Shown here in pieces: positions 34,126 through 43,169 of a stretch of 64,000 nt of DNA (the stretch's first letter is position 1; each line of letters begins with the position of its first letter). The position numbers were made by a program, and so were the translations under genes. The stretch covers positions 248,001 through 312,000 of the forward strand of contig NZ_DJKE01000012.1 of the NCBI RefSeq assembly GCF_002434505.1. Direction: 5' to 3'. This stretch comes from Brevundimonas sp. UBA6550 (GTDB taxonomy: Bacteria; Pseudomonadota; Alphaproteobacteria; Caulobacterales; Caulobacteraceae). The notes below the pieces were generated by a model that made no database searches, had not been told where the DNA came from, and saw only the letters and a program-made list of their open reading frames with translations.

Positions 34126-35303
34126 TGCTCCTGCCCTTCTTCACCGCCCTGCGCGACGCCAAGATTCCGGTGTCGATGAAGGAATGGCTCCATCTGATGG
34201 AGGCCATGGATCGCGACTTGGCGGGACGCGAGGTGGAGAGCTTCTACCACCTGTCGCGCGCGGTGCTGGTCAAGGACGAGAAACACTATGATCGGTTCGA
34301 TCAGGTGTTCGGGACGGTGTTCAAGGGCGTCGAGACGGTCGGTGCGGGCGAGGACCTGACCACCGACATCCCGGAAGACTGGCTGCGACTGCTGAACGAA
34401 AAATATCTGACCGACGAAGAGAAGGCCCAGATCGAGGCCTTGGGTGGGTTCGACAAGCTGATGGAGACGCTGAAAGAGCGGCTGGAGGAGCAGAAGGAAC
34501 GCCATTCGGGCGGCTCGAAATGGATCGGCACGGGTGGAACCAGCCCCTTCGGACACGGCGGCTATAACCCCGAAGGGGTGCGGATCGGCGGGCCGGGCAA
34601 GCATGGGCGGGCGGTCAAGGTCTGGGAGAAGCGCGAGTTCAGGAACCTCGACGACACGGTCGAACTGGGCACCCGCAACATCAAGGTCGCCCTGCGCCGT
34701 CTGCGCCGTTTCGCGCGGCAAGGGGCGGCCGATGAACTGGACATCGACGGCACCATCGACGGCACGGCGCGCCAGGGCTGGCTTGACATCCAGATGCGGC
34801 CCGAGCGGAGAAACACGATCAAGGTGCTGCTGTTCCTGGACATCGGCGGCTCGATGGACGGCCATATCAAGATGGTCGAGGAGCTGTTCTCGGCGGCCAA
34901 GACCGAGTTCAAGAACCTGGAGTTCTTCTACTTCCACAACTGCCTCTACGAAGGGGTCTGGAAGGACAACCGCCGTCGGCATACCGAACGGATTGCGACC
35001 TGGGACCTGCTGCACAAATATTCCGGTGACTGGCGCGCAATCTTCGTCGGGGATGCGACGATGAGCCCCTATGAGATCACCATGCCCGGCGGATCGGTCG
35101 AACACTGGAACGAAGAGGCGGGCGCCGTCTGGATGAAGCGGGCGCGGGATCAGTGGGAGCGTTCGGTCTGGCTGAACCCGGTGCAGGAACGCTACTGGAG
35201 CTACACCGCCTCGGTCGGCCTGCTGCGCGAGGTGATGGATCAACGGATGTATCCGCTGACGCTGGACGGGCTGGACAAGGCGATGCGCGCCCTGACAAGG
35301 TGA
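34125..35303 (+). CDS. VWA domain-containing CoxE-like protein
   Basis: 392 residues. The N-terminal CoxE-like region (about 1-200) precedes a VWA domain (about 220-370). The MIDAS-type DIGGSMDGH has Asp-x-Gly-x-Ser with Gly in the third position, and the second site (VGDATMSPYEI) is also visible. CoxE/VWA proteins usually act with MoxR AAA+ ATPases in cofactor or metal insertion. No MoxR gene is adjacent here. It starts within the HepT stop codon (TGATG), an unusual arrangement discussed in the findings. Confidence 0.88.
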   Translation: MLLPFFTALRDAKIPVSMKEWLHLMEAMDRDLAGREVESFYHLSRAVLVKDEKHYDRFDQVFGTVFKGVETVGAGEDLTTDIPEDWLRLLNEKYLTDEEKAQIEALGGFDKLMETLKERLEEQKERHSGGSKWIGTGGTSPFGHGGYNPEGVRIGGPGKHGRAVKVWEKREFRNLDDTVELGTRNIKVALRRLRRFARQGAADELDIDGTIDGTARQGWLDIQMRPERRNTIKVLLFLDIGGSMDGHIKMVEELFSAAKTEFKNLEFFYFHNCLYEGVWKDNRRRHTERIATWDLLHKYSGDWRAIFVGDATMSPYEITMPGGSVEHWNEEAGAVWMKRARDQWERSVWLNPVQERYWSYTASVGLLREVMDQRMYPLTLDGLDKAMRALTR

Positions 35304-35353
35304 GGCTGGCGCACACGGCGAACGGCCAAGGCGCTGAACGAGGGGTTCGACCG

Positions 35354-35854
35354 ATGATCGCCGCCGCCTTCGCCATCCTGCTTCTGCAACAGACCGCGCC
35401 GATGGTGGTGTGGGATACGCCCGCCGCCGCGCCGACGGCCGCGCCCTCTGAGCCCGCCGCAGCGCATTCCGTACCGGCCTGGGGTCTGGCCGATCCGTTC
35501 GGGTTCGAGCGGGCCCGGTGCAGCCCGCTGGTGCGCGGCGATACGCCGATGCAGACCTGCCAGGCCGAGGTGCGCGCGCAACTGGCCCTGGCCATGGGAC
35601 CGGACCTGCCCGAAGCGCTGCGGCCCAGCGGCATGGCCGGCGATTGCCAGATGATGCAGGCGTCCGCCGGGGGCTCCTCCTATGCGATTCAGTGCGGTCC
35701 CCAGTCACGGACGGCCAATGCGCCCTCCGGCCTTCGCGAAATGGACTGTCGCCCGCGCCCGACGCAGGGCGGTTTCACCTCGGAATGCCGGCCCGTGGAT
35801 GGAGCGGACAAGAAGGGTCTGTCGCTGACGCTCTGGGGCGACAAGACCGACTGA
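35354..35854 (+). CDS. Small secreted hypothetical protein, cysteine-rich
   Basis: 166 residues from the ATG at 35354 (MIAAAFAILL). A short N-terminal hydrophobic segment looks like a signal peptide. The mature part has 6 Cys (for example FERARCSPLV, PMQTCQAE, GDCQMMQAS, IQCGP, EMDCRPR, SECRPV), consistent with disulfides in the periplasm. No family is recognised. It is 51 bases past the VWA gene and could be in the same operon. Confidence 0.7.
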   Translation: MIAAAFAILLLQQTAPMVVWDTPAAAPTAAPSEPAAAHSVPAWGLADPFGFERARCSPLVRGDTPMQTCQAEVRAQLALAMGPDLPEALRPSGMAGDCQMMQASAGGSSYAIQCGPQSRTANAPSGLREMDCRPRPTQGGFTSECRPVDGADKKGLSLTLWGDKTD

Positions 35855-35865
35855 ACCAAAGAAAA

Positions 35866-35889
35866 CGCCGCCCGCTTTCGCGGACGGCG
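35866..35889. terminator. Hairpin between convergent genes, probable two-way terminator
   Basis: CGCCGCCCGC and GCGGACGGCG form a stem with one mismatch around a short TTTC loop. It lies 12 bases past the preceding stop and 31 bases before the CsbD gene stop. There is an A-rich run (AAAGAAAA) on one side, giving T residues for the leftward transcript. Confidence 0.6.
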
Positions 35890-35919
35890 CTTCACGCATT
35901 CAGTGAGATAGGCGGAGGA

Positions 35920-36099
35920 TCAGCCCTTGTCGCGCAGGCTGTCCTTTACGCCGCCGACGGCGTTCTGGACCTTGCCCTCGACCTGGTCGGCCTTGCCTTC
36001 GGCCTGAAGCTTGGTGTCGCCGGTCACCTTGCCGGCGGCTTCCTTAACCTTGCCGCCGATGTTCTTGGCGGCGCCTTCGATGCGGTCGTGATCGGCCAT
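35920..36099 (-). CDS. CsbD family stress protein
   Basis: 59 residues (MADHDRIEGAAKNIGGKVKE...). KNIGGKVKEAAGKVTGD followed by KLQAEGKADQVEGKVQNAVG is the CsbD repeat signature. It has a good ribosome site (AGGAG, 8 bases). It is too short to be caught by a length filter. CsbD-like proteins are small hydrophilic proteins induced by envelope, desiccation or general stress through a sigma factor. Their action is unknown. It is a monocistronic gene, with the NUDIX gene upstream on the same strand. Confidence 0.9.
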   Translation of the reverse strand: MADHDRIEGAAKNIGGKVKEAAGKVTGDTKLQAEGKADQVEGKVQNAVGGVKDSLRDKG

Positions 36100-36183
36100 G
36101 ATCTGTCTCCTGATCCTGCGCCGCCGGTATGGCGTCGCGCGTTGATCTGAAAACGGAATCTCGTCGGCCTTGTTCCGTAAGGC

Positions 36184-36627
36184 TCAGCTTGCGCGGCGCA
36201 GCCAGACGGCCACCGCCCAGGCGTGCGAATCGTGGCGCAGTCTGGACAGGGCGAACGTCGGGTCCAGCCAGACCAGCGTATGATCGTCCTCGCATTTGGC
36301 GGTCGGGTCTTCCGCCACGACGCGCGCCGTCCAGAAGCCGCCGACATTGTTCAGCGGCTCGTCGGTGGAGCGTATGAAATACTGGCTGGCCTCGGCGATG
36401 CGGTTCAGGGGCGTGATCGTCAGCCCGGTTTCCTCGACGAACTCGCGCCGCAGGGCTTCGACTTCGGTTTCCTCGACGTCCAACCCGCCGCCCGGCAGGT
36501 CGAAATAGGGGCCGGTCGCGCGCTCCACGCGCACGCAGGCGATCAGGCCCTCGCGCTCGACCACGCCGAAGGCGACGGCGCGGTGGCGATAATCGGTTGC
36601 GGGTTTTCGAACGCCGAACTGCAGCAT
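36184..36627 (-). CDS. NUDIX hydrolase
   Basis: 147 residues from the ATG giving MLQFGVRKPA. The NUDIX box GGLDVEETEVEALRREFVEE is followed by TGL and has the complete GX5EX7REXXEEXGL spacing. It hydrolyses nucleoside diphosphates linked to another group. The substrate is not readable. The start is supported by the distance to the upstream kinase gene stop (14 bases), which suggests co-transcription. Nothing around it points to a specific pathway. Confidence 0.93.
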   Translation of the reverse strand: MLQFGVRKPATDYRHRAVAFGVVEREGLIACVRVERATGPYFDLPGGGLDVEETEVEALRREFVEETGLTITPLNRIAEASQYFIRSTDEPLNNVGGFWTARVVAEDPTAKCEDDHTLVWLDPTFALSRLRHDSHAWAVAVWLRRAS

Positions 36628-36640
36628 GAGAACGCCAACC

Positions 36641-37681
36641 CTAGAGGTCGAAGGCCAGTCTGGCGCGTACGCCCTTGTGCGCGCCGTCGAACTCGACCGC
36701 CGAACGCAGGCCGGACGCCATGGCCGAGATGATCTTGGCCCCCAGTCCCGTGCCCTTGGGCGCGCCGTCGCCCATGCCGGGACCATCGTCCTCGACCGTC
36801 AGGACGACACGACTGTCGCCCTCGCGGTCCAGATGAATGCGGATTTCGCCGGCCTGGCCCGGCGAATAGGCGTACTTGACCGCATTGGTGACCAGTTCGG
36901 TCACGATCACGCCGATGGATACGGCCTGGTCGGTCGTGACCGACAGCGGCGTGGCCTCCAGCCGCAGACGCGGCGAACTGTCGTCCGGCCCGATGGATTT
37001 GGACAGTTCGTCCATCAGTCCTTCCAGATACTCATGCATGGCCACCTGGCTCATGTCGCCAGACGTATAGAGGCGGCGGTGAACGTGGGCCACGGCCTCG
37101 ATCCGGGCCTGCGATTCCCGCAGCGCGTCCTTGGCGCCCTGGTCCGACACATGACGCATCTGCAGCGACATGAAGCTGGACACCAGTTGCAGCGAGTTGC
37201 CGACGCGGTGGTTCACCTCGCGCAACATCGCTTCGGCCCTGTCGCGGGCCAGGCGGATTTCCTCCTGCGCCAGATCGTTCTCGCGTTGCAGGCGTCGGCG
37301 CAGCAGCGCGTCTTCGAGCGCCGCGCGCAACAGCGAGGTGAAGTCCTCGGACACGTCCTTGATGACATAGTCGGCCGCCCCGGCGCGCAGCGCGGCCACC
37401 GCGATGCGCCCTTCCTGCGCGCCGGTGACATAGACGACCGGCGGCGGCGCGGTCAGCGCCATGATGTCGGGCAGAACGTCCAGCCCGTCCCGCGTCGGCA
37501 TATAGTGATCCAGCGCGCAGACATCGTATTCGTGCTGCTGCAACAGCGCCAGCCCGGCGTCGCCGTCGGGCGCGCAGGTGACGGCATAGCCGTGACGCGC
37601 CAGTTCCTTCTCGACCAATCGGGACAGGCCCCGATCGTCGTCGATGTAAAGCAGGCGAATGGGCTGGTGCGCCTCGATCAC
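36641..37681 (-). CDS. Response regulator-histidine kinase (HisKA_2/HWE type)
   Basis: 346 residues. A receiver domain (about 8-125) has IDDD and the phosphoacceptor Asp58 (CALDHYMP). A HisKA_2 dimerisation region has [14 protein letters not shown] (His158) and an HATPase domain (about 240-345) has [13 protein letters not shown] and DDGPGMG. It is a soluble hybrid that takes phosphate on the receiver and may then control its own kinase. The 4-base ATGA overlap with the next gene upstream (37678-37681) shows it is the last member of a three-gene operon. Confidence 0.92.
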   Translation of the reverse strand: MIEAHQPIRLLYIDDDRGLSRLVEKELARHGYAVTCAPDGDAGLALLQQHEYDVCALDHYMPTRDGLDVLPDIMALTAPPPVVYVTGAQEGRIAVAALRAGAADYVIKDVSEDFTSLLRAALEDALLRRRLQRENDLAQEEIRLARDRAEAMLREVNHRVGNSLQLVSSFMSLQMRHVSDQGAKDALRESQARIEAVAHVHRRLYTSGDMSQVAMHEYLEGLMDELSKSIGPDDSSPRLRLEATPLSVTTDQAVSIGVIVTELVTNAVKYAYSPGQAGEIRIHLDREGDSRVVLTVEDDGPGMGDGAPKGTGLGAKIISAMASGLRSAVEFDGAHKGVRARLAFDL

Positions 37682-38103
37682 TCGATCTCCGGGGCCTGGA
37701 TCACCGACAGGAACAGACCCAGTTGGCGGATCGCGCCGGCGAAGGATTCATAATCGACCGGCTTGGTGATGTAGACGTTGCAGCCCAGATCGTAGCACCG
37801 CTGAATCTCAACCTTATCGTCGGTGGTGGTCAGCACCACCACGGGCGCGCGACGCAGCCGCTCGTTGCCCTTCACCTTCTCCAGAATGTCGGTTCCCGAC
37901 ATGTCCGGCAGGTTGAGGTCCAGCAGGATCAACAATGGTCCGTTGGCCAGGATCTCGTCGCTGAACAAATACTCCAGCGCCGCGCCGCCTTCGTCGAAAT
38001 GTTTGATTTCGTTATTGATGTTCGCGCGACGAATATTCTTTTCGATCAGTTTGGCGTGACCGTGGTCGTCTTCGACCATGATGATTTTGACGGGATGCGT
38101 CAC
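37678..38103 (-). CDS. Single-domain response regulator (Rcp1-like)
   Basis: 141 residues. [16 protein letters not shown] and [18 protein letters not shown] (Asp62) form a complete receiver. The KPVDYESF lysine is also present. The response loop resembles Rcp1/CheY-like regulators that pair with phytochrome-like or CHASE3 kinases. With no output domain, it probably passes phosphate between the two kinases or to a partner elsewhere. It overlaps both neighbours by 4 bases (ATGA type). Confidence 0.93.
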   Translation of the reverse strand: MTHPVKIIMVEDDHGHAKLIEKNIRRANINNEIKHFDEGGAALEYLFSDEILANGPLLILLDLNLPDMSGTDILEKVKGNERLRRAPVVVLTTTDDKVEIQRCYDLGCNVYITKPVDYESFAGAIRQLGLFLSVIQAPEIE

Positions 38104-39626
38104 ATCGCGACTCCGGGTTCGGCTAGGATCAGTCGTTTGGGGAATTTCAGCAGGAAAGTCGAGCCTTTGCCCAGCTCGGATTCCACGTCGATCGTGCCGC
38201 CCAGCCGGCGAACGCTGTTGCGGACGAAGGCTAGGCCCAGGCCCTCGCCCGAGCGGTCCTGCTTGCCGGAGCGGCGGAACAGCTCGAAAATCCGCTCATG
38301 GTCGCGCGGCGCGATGCCCCGGCCATTGTCGGCGATGCGATAGACGACCCAGCCGCCCGGCACGTCCTCGCCGGACACCACGATCTCGCCCGGCCGGCCA
38401 TGGTCCAGATATTTGACCGCATTATCAATCAGATTGCCGACGATCTGCTCCATCGAAATCCGGTCGCTTTCGACCTCCGGCAGGGGCTGGACCTCGATGC
38501 GCGCGCCCGACGCCTCGGTCTGGTGGTGGACGCTCTTGGCGATGTTCTCGGCCATCCCCGTCATGTCCAGGGTCTCGGGCAGCAGATTGCGCCGCCCTTC
38601 GCGCGAGAGCTTCAGGATGGCGTTGATCAGACGGTCCATCTTTTCCGTCGAGGCGCGGATGAAGCCGATGGCCTCGGGCATGTCCTCGCGTACGGCCATG
38701 ACGACCTCGGCGTCGACGGACCGCGTCTTCTCCGCATCGGCGATGGCCCGGTCCACGACCTTGCCGGCCTGCTCCAGTTCGGAGGTGTAGCCCATGACGT
38801 TGACCAGGGGCGCGCGCAGGTCGTGGCTGACGATATAGGCGAAGCGCTGGATTTCCTCGTTGGCGCGCATCAGGTCGCCGGTCCGCTCCTTGACCTTGTC
38901 CTCCAGACTGGCGTTGGCGGCGTCCAGCGTGGCGCGGGCGGTCTGGATCTCGCCGACGTAGCGGCGCACCATCCAGGCCGACAGAAGCGCCAGAACCACC
39001 ACCAGAAGCCCCGTGATCGCGTTCATCACCACGGTCAGCGTGCCGTATCGCTCCGACTTGATGGTGCGATCGGCGATGCGGCGGGACTTGATGGCGTCGA
39101 AATCGTCCACCGCCGCCCGCAACTCGTCCATATAGCGTTTGCCTTCGCCGGAGCGGACCGACTGGATCGACTGGCCGATGCGGCCCTGCTGCGCCAGCGT
39201 CAGGGTGTTGTCCATCTCCGCCCATTTCTGATCAGCCAGCCGATGAATGCGGTCGACGGGGGCCTTCAGCGTGGGGTCGCGCGCGGCGCCCTCGTCCAGA
39301 AAGGCGACGGCAGGGGCGATCTCGGACTGCGCCCTGCGATAGGGCTCCAGGAAGTCGCTGCGGCCGGTCAGCAGGAAGCCGCGCTGGGCCGTCTCTGCGT
39401 TCAGCATGGCGATCAGGGTCGTGCGTGACGCGCGCCGCATCTGCTGGGCGTGTTCGATGGTGTCGTTTACCGCAGCCGTGCGCTGGATCATCACGAAGGT
39501 CGTCACATTGACCACGATCAGCAGGGCGAACGCCAGAACCAGCATGGCCGAGATCGAGCGCGCCAGGGACGGCGTTCGCGCGAAGTCTCTGAAACGTAAA
39601 AGGCTGCGTCGCGAAGTGGGGATCAT
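38100..39626 (-). CDS. CHASE3-domain sensor histidine kinase
   Basis: 508 residues. Transmembrane helices at about 25-48 and 198-220 enclose a CHASE3 sensor (about 50-190, AETAQRGFLLTGRSDFLEPY). A coiled coil follows (225-255). The HisKA has VSHDLRAPLVNV (His268) and the HATPase (about 375-495) has GNLIDNAVKYLD, DNGRGI and GEGLGLAFV. It is the first gene of the operon, so it is probably the input. The ligand is unknown. The phosphate would move to the Rcp1-like regulator encoded immediately downstream. Confidence 0.94.
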   Translation of the reverse strand: MIPTSRRSLLRFRDFARTPSLARSISAMLVLAFALLIVVNVTTFVMIQRTAAVNDTIEHAQQMRRASRTTLIAMLNAETAQRGFLLTGRSDFLEPYRRAQSEIAPAVAFLDEGAARDPTLKAPVDRIHRLADQKWAEMDNTLTLAQQGRIGQSIQSVRSGEGKRYMDELRAAVDDFDAIKSRRIADRTIKSERYGTLTVVMNAITGLLVVVLALLSAWMVRRYVGEIQTARATLDAANASLEDKVKERTGDLMRANEEIQRFAYIVSHDLRAPLVNVMGYTSELEQAGKVVDRAIADAEKTRSVDAEVVMAVREDMPEAIGFIRASTEKMDRLINAILKLSREGRRNLLPETLDMTGMAENIAKSVHHQTEASGARIEVQPLPEVESDRISMEQIVGNLIDNAVKYLDHGRPGEIVVSGEDVPGGWVVYRIADNGRGIAPRDHERIFELFRRSGKQDRSGEGLGLAFVRNSVRRLGGTIDVESELGKGSTFLLKFPKRLILAEPGVAM

Positions 39627-39782
39627 GGCGCAGCTTTAGCCGCGCTTGCTCCCACATGAAAGGCTTTGAAAGACGCCAAAAAATCTAACTAAAAATGCGC
39701 GCGTCGTTCCTTCAAAATCGTGAGAGTTTGACAACCTGAATTATTCATTGCCATCTATCCGGATGAGAAAGGGAGTGTAAAA

Positions 39783-40139
39783 ATGAAGGCTATTATGATT
39801 GGCGCGACTTTTTCCGCTTTGTTGGCTGGAACAGCGTCTGCTCAAGCGAGCCCTACAATGCCGGATGGCTCTCAGCCCCAAGTGCCGTTGAAACCGGTTT
39901 TTGGATACATGCCGGTGGGCACCGCATCTTTGGACCGCGTTCGTTTCAACAGCTTGGTGTTAGAAAGCAGACCGACAAGTGTTGCTGCGCAAGAACGTCG
40001 AACGCGAATGGAACGTGCTGAACGGTTGGCCGCTCTCGTCAATCTTGGACGGTGTCACGATGCACGTGACACCGCGCTGGCGGAAAACGACCAACCTATG
40101 GCTGATCGGATCGTGGCCGTGTGTAGAGGCGAGCACTAG
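39783..40139 (+). CDS. Small secreted hypothetical protein with atypical composition
   Basis: 118 residues with an ATG after GGGAGTG. A signal peptide ends ...TASAQA (about residue 22). The mature protein has two Cys (GRCHD, AVCRG) and many Arg and Ala residues. Codon use is much less GC-biased than in neighbouring genes, with many T- and A-ending codons (TCT, TTT, GCT, GTT). Upstream is a -35-like TTGACA at 39728-39733. It may be recently acquired. It diverges from the CHASE3 kinase and converges on flhA. Confidence 0.65.
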   Translation: MKAIMIGATFSALLAGTASAQASPTMPDGSQPQVPLKPVFGYMPVGTASLDRVRFNSLVLESRPTSVAAQERRTRMERAERLAALVNLGRCHDARDTALAENDQPMADRIVAVCRGEH

Positions 40140-40158
40140 TTTTTATCGCTGAGCCGTC

Positions 40159-42276
40159 TCAAACCTGACCCAGCGTGCGCAACCGCGCCTTGGGGTGGAT
40201 TTCGTTCTGGCTCATGACCACCGTCTGGCCCCGGAAGCGTTCGATGATGGAGCGGACATAGGGGCGGGTAATCGGGCCGGTCAGCAGGACCGGATTCTCG
40301 CCCGTCATGGCGATGCGTTCGAAGGTGTCGCGCACGGCGCGGATGAAGTCCTGCAGGCGCGATGGGGCCATAGCCAGTTGCTTGTCCTCGCCATTGCCGA
40401 TCAGGCTTTCGGCGAAGGCGGCCTCCCACTCGGGCGACAGGGTGACGATGGGCAGCGCCCCCTCCCCGTCCTTGTTCTGCCAGCACAGCTGGCGGCCCAG
40501 GCGCGCGCGGACGTGTTCGACCAAGGTGGTGACGGACGCGCTGTGCGGCGCGGCCTCGGCCAGACCTTCCAGAATGGCCGGCAGGTCTCGGATCGACACC
40601 TTTTCGCGCAGCAGGGCCTGAAGCACCCGCTGCAGCGTGGTGACGGTGACGACGCTGGGGACCAGTTCCTCGACCAGCTTCTTCTCTTCGGCGCCTAGGT
40701 CCTTCAGCAGCTTCTGCACCTCGGCATAGGACAACAGATCCGCCATATTCTCCTTGAGAATCTCGGTCAGGTGGGTGGTCAGCACGGTCGACGGATCAAC
40801 CAGCGTATAGCCCCGGAACGTCGCCTCTTCGCGCAGCCCCTCTTCGATCCAGGTGGCTGGCAGGCCAAAGGCGGGTTCGCGCATGTGTTCGCCCGGCAGT
40901 TCGACCTGACGCCCCGACGGGTCCATCGCCATCAGATGGCCCAGCCGCACCTCGCCCGCCCCGCTTTCCATCTCCTTGATGCGGATGGCGTAACCCTGGG
41001 TCGGCAGGCGCATATTGTCCAGGATGCGCACCTGCGGGATGACGAAGCCGTATTCCTGGGCCAGGGACCGGCGCAGGGCGCGGATCTGATCGGTCAGCCG
41101 GCGGCCTTCCAGATCGTTGATCAGGCTGAGCAGCGAATAGCCCAGCTCGATCTTGACCTCGTCTATGGTCAGGATGTTGGCGATCGGCTCCTCGACATCC
41201 TCCTTGGGCTTGGCGGCGGTCTCGGCGGCGGCGCGTTCGGCTTCGGTCGGCTGGGGCCTCAGCCGATTACGACCCAGCCGCCAGGCCATGAAGCCCGAAC
41301 CGATGGCCAAGGCGGCGAAGGGGATCAGCGGCATGCCGGGGATCAGGCCGATCAGGCCCGCCGCCCCGGAAACGACGCCCAGCGACACCGGGTTGGTGGC
41401 CAGTTGCGTGACCAGGGCCTTGTCGGCGGTGCCCTCCACGCCCGCCTTGGACACCAGGAAGCCGGCGGCGATGGAGATGATGATGGCCGGCACCTGCGTC
41501 ACCAGGCCGTCGCCGATGGTCAGCTGGACATAGGTGTTGGCCGCGTCCGGCAGGGCCATCTTGTGCTGCAGCGTCCCGATCAGGATGCCGCCGATCACAT
41601 TGATGAAGGTGATGATCAGGCCCGCGACCGCATCGCCGCGCACGAATTTGGAGGCGCCGTCCATGGCGCCGAAGAAGGTCGATTCCTGTTCCAGCTCCTT
41701 GCGGCGGATCTTGGCCTGGTCCTCGGTGATCAGACCCGACGACAAATCGGCGTCGATGGCCATCTGCTTGCCGGGCATGGAGTCCAGGGTGAAGCGGGCG
41801 GACACTTCCGCGATCCGCGTCGACCCCTTGGTGATGACCACGAAGTTCACCACCAGGATGATGGCGAAGATGATCACGCCGATGATGAAGTTGCCGCCCA
41901 TCATCAGCTGACCGAAGGCGTTGATGACCTGGCCGGCGGCGTCGTGCCCCTCCTGGCCGTGCGTCAGGATCAGCCGCGTCGAGGCCAGGTTCAGACCCAG
42001 GCGGAACAGGGTCGAGACCAGGAGCACCGTCGGAAAGATGGCGAAGTCCAGCGGCCGCTTCATCATCACGGCCGTCATCAGGATCAGCACGGACGAGACC
42101 AGCGAGATCGCCAGCAGCAGGTCCAGCAGCATCTTGGGGACCGGCAGGATCAGCAGCATGATCACGCCGATCACGCCGACGGCCATCAGCACTTCGCCGC
42201 GATTGATCCAGCCCAGGACGTCGCGCCCGGTGGGGCGCGCCATGCCGTCCTTCATCATGATGGGCGTATCAGTCAC
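40159..42276 (-). CDS. flhA: Flagellar type III export gate protein FlhA
   Basis: 705 residues, with a GTG start overlapping the beta-lactamase stop by 8 bases. The N-terminal part has about 8 transmembrane helices (28-345). The FHIPEP-type conserved region includes RFTLDSMPGKQMAIDADLSSG. The C-terminal cytosolic domain (360-705) binds chaperones and export substrates. An ATG at residue 7 is an alternative start. It is essential for secretion of rod, hook and filament. It is the last flagellar gene of the fliF-led operon here, with the bla gene inserted just ahead of it. Confidence 0.97.
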   Translation of the reverse strand: MTDTPIMMKDGMARPTGRDVLGWINRGEVLMAVGVIGVIMLLILPVPKMLLDLLLAISLVSSVLILMTAVMMKRPLDFAIFPTVLLVSTLFRLGLNLASTRLILTHGQEGHDAAGQVINAFGQLMMGGNFIIGVIIFAIILVVNFVVITKGSTRIAEVSARFTLDSMPGKQMAIDADLSSGLITEDQAKIRRKELEQESTFFGAMDGASKFVRGDAVAGLIITFINVIGGILIGTLQHKMALPDAANTYVQLTIGDGLVTQVPAIIISIAAGFLVSKAGVEGTADKALVTQLATNPVSLGVVSGAAGLIGLIPGMPLIPFAALAIGSGFMAWRLGRNRLRPQPTEAERAAAETAAKPKEDVEEPIANILTIDEVKIELGYSLLSLINDLEGRRLTDQIRALRRSLAQEYGFVIPQVRILDNMRLPTQGYAIRIKEMESGAGEVRLGHLMAMDPSGRQVELPGEHMREPAFGLPATWIEEGLREEATFRGYTLVDPSTVLTTHLTEILKENMADLLSYAEVQKLLKDLGAEEKKLVEELVPSVVTVTTLQRVLQALLREKVSIRDLPAILEGLAEAAPHSASVTTLVEHVRARLGRQLCWQNKDGEGALPIVTLSPEWEAAFAESLIGNGEDKQLAMAPSRLQDFIRAVRDTFERIAMTGENPVLLTGPITRPYVRSIIERFRGQTVVMSQNEIHPKARLRTLGQV

Positions 42277-43165
42277 GGCCCAGCGCCCTGAAGACGCGAC
42301 GGGTCGCCTCGGCGATCACCGCGTCGCGCTGATCGTCGCTCGCCTGGGTCGCGCCGGTGAAATAGGTCGCCAGGATCACCGGGGCCCCAGACAGGGGGAA
42401 GGCCACGCCGACATCGTTGGCGGTTCCGTTCGCACCCGTGCCGGTCTTGTGGGCGACGGTCCAGCCCTGCGGCGCGCCGGCCTTGATGCGGTTCGGGCCG
42501 GTCGGCGAGGCCGTCATCCAGCCCTGGATCATCTGGTCGTGCGTCGGGATCAGCCGGTCGCCGAAGGCCAACTCGCGAATATTGGCGAGACTCTGGTCCG
42601 GCAGGCAGGTGTCGCGCGGATCATTGGGCAGGGCGGTGTTCAGGTCCGGCTCCAGGCGCGAGATCAGTGTGGTGGTGTCGCCGAACGTCGGCCACCACGA
42701 ACGCCATACGGCGATTCCGCCCATTTCACGGATCAGGATGTTGGCGGCCGGATTGTCGCTGACCTCCACGGCGGCCTGCATCAGCTCGCGGATGGTCAGG
42801 GTGCGGCCGATGGCCTTTTCGGTCACGGGCGCATGGGGGATCATGTCGGCGCGAACGACCGGCACGGCGCGGTCCAGCTGCTCCTCGTCGCGCTGCACCC
42901 GCTCCAGGACGGCGACGGCCAGAAAGGCCTTGAAGGTCGAGCAGAAGGGGAAACGCTCCTGCCCGCGCCAGGACACGCGGCGCTGGCTGCCGACGTCGAG
43001 CGCCGCCACGCCCAGCCGACCGCCGTGGCGCGCTTCCAGATCGGCGAGTAGAAACTCGGGCTGGTCGTCCTCGGCCTGAGGCTTTTCGCGCTTCGGATAG
43101 CAGCCGACGAGCGTCATCGCGCCCGCGCCGCCGATCAACGTCCTGCGATCAAAGCCCCGTCCCAT
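42269..43165 (-). CDS. Class A beta-lactamase, Tat lipoprotein-like
   Basis: 298 residues from the ATG (MGRGFDRRTLIG), which leaves the flbD stop clear. An upstream ATG at 43180 overlaps flbD. The signal has a twin-arginine pair (DRRTLIG) and an LVGC lipobox (Cys22). The active-site set is complete: S76-x-x-K79 (CSTFKA), S136-D137-N138, E172/N176 (EPDLN, the general-base region) and K240-T241-G242. It should hydrolyse beta-lactams in the periplasm. It lies between flbD (4-base gap) and flhA (8-base overlap) in a flagellar operon. Confidence 0.93.
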   Translation of the reverse strand: MGRGFDRRTLIGGAGAMTLVGCYPKREKPQAEDDQPEFLLADLEARHGGRLGVAALDVGSQRRVSWRGQERFPFCSTFKAFLAVAVLERVQRDEEQLDRAVPVVRADMIPHAPVTEKAIGRTLTIRELMQAAVEVSDNPAANILIREMGGIAVWRSWWPTFGDTTTLISRLEPDLNTALPNDPRDTCLPDQSLANIRELAFGDRLIPTHDQMIQGWMTASPTGPNRIKAGAPQGWTVAHKTGTGANGTANDVGVAFPLSGAPVILATYFTGATQASDDQRDAVIAEATRRVFRALGRD

Positions 43166-43169
43166 GCCG

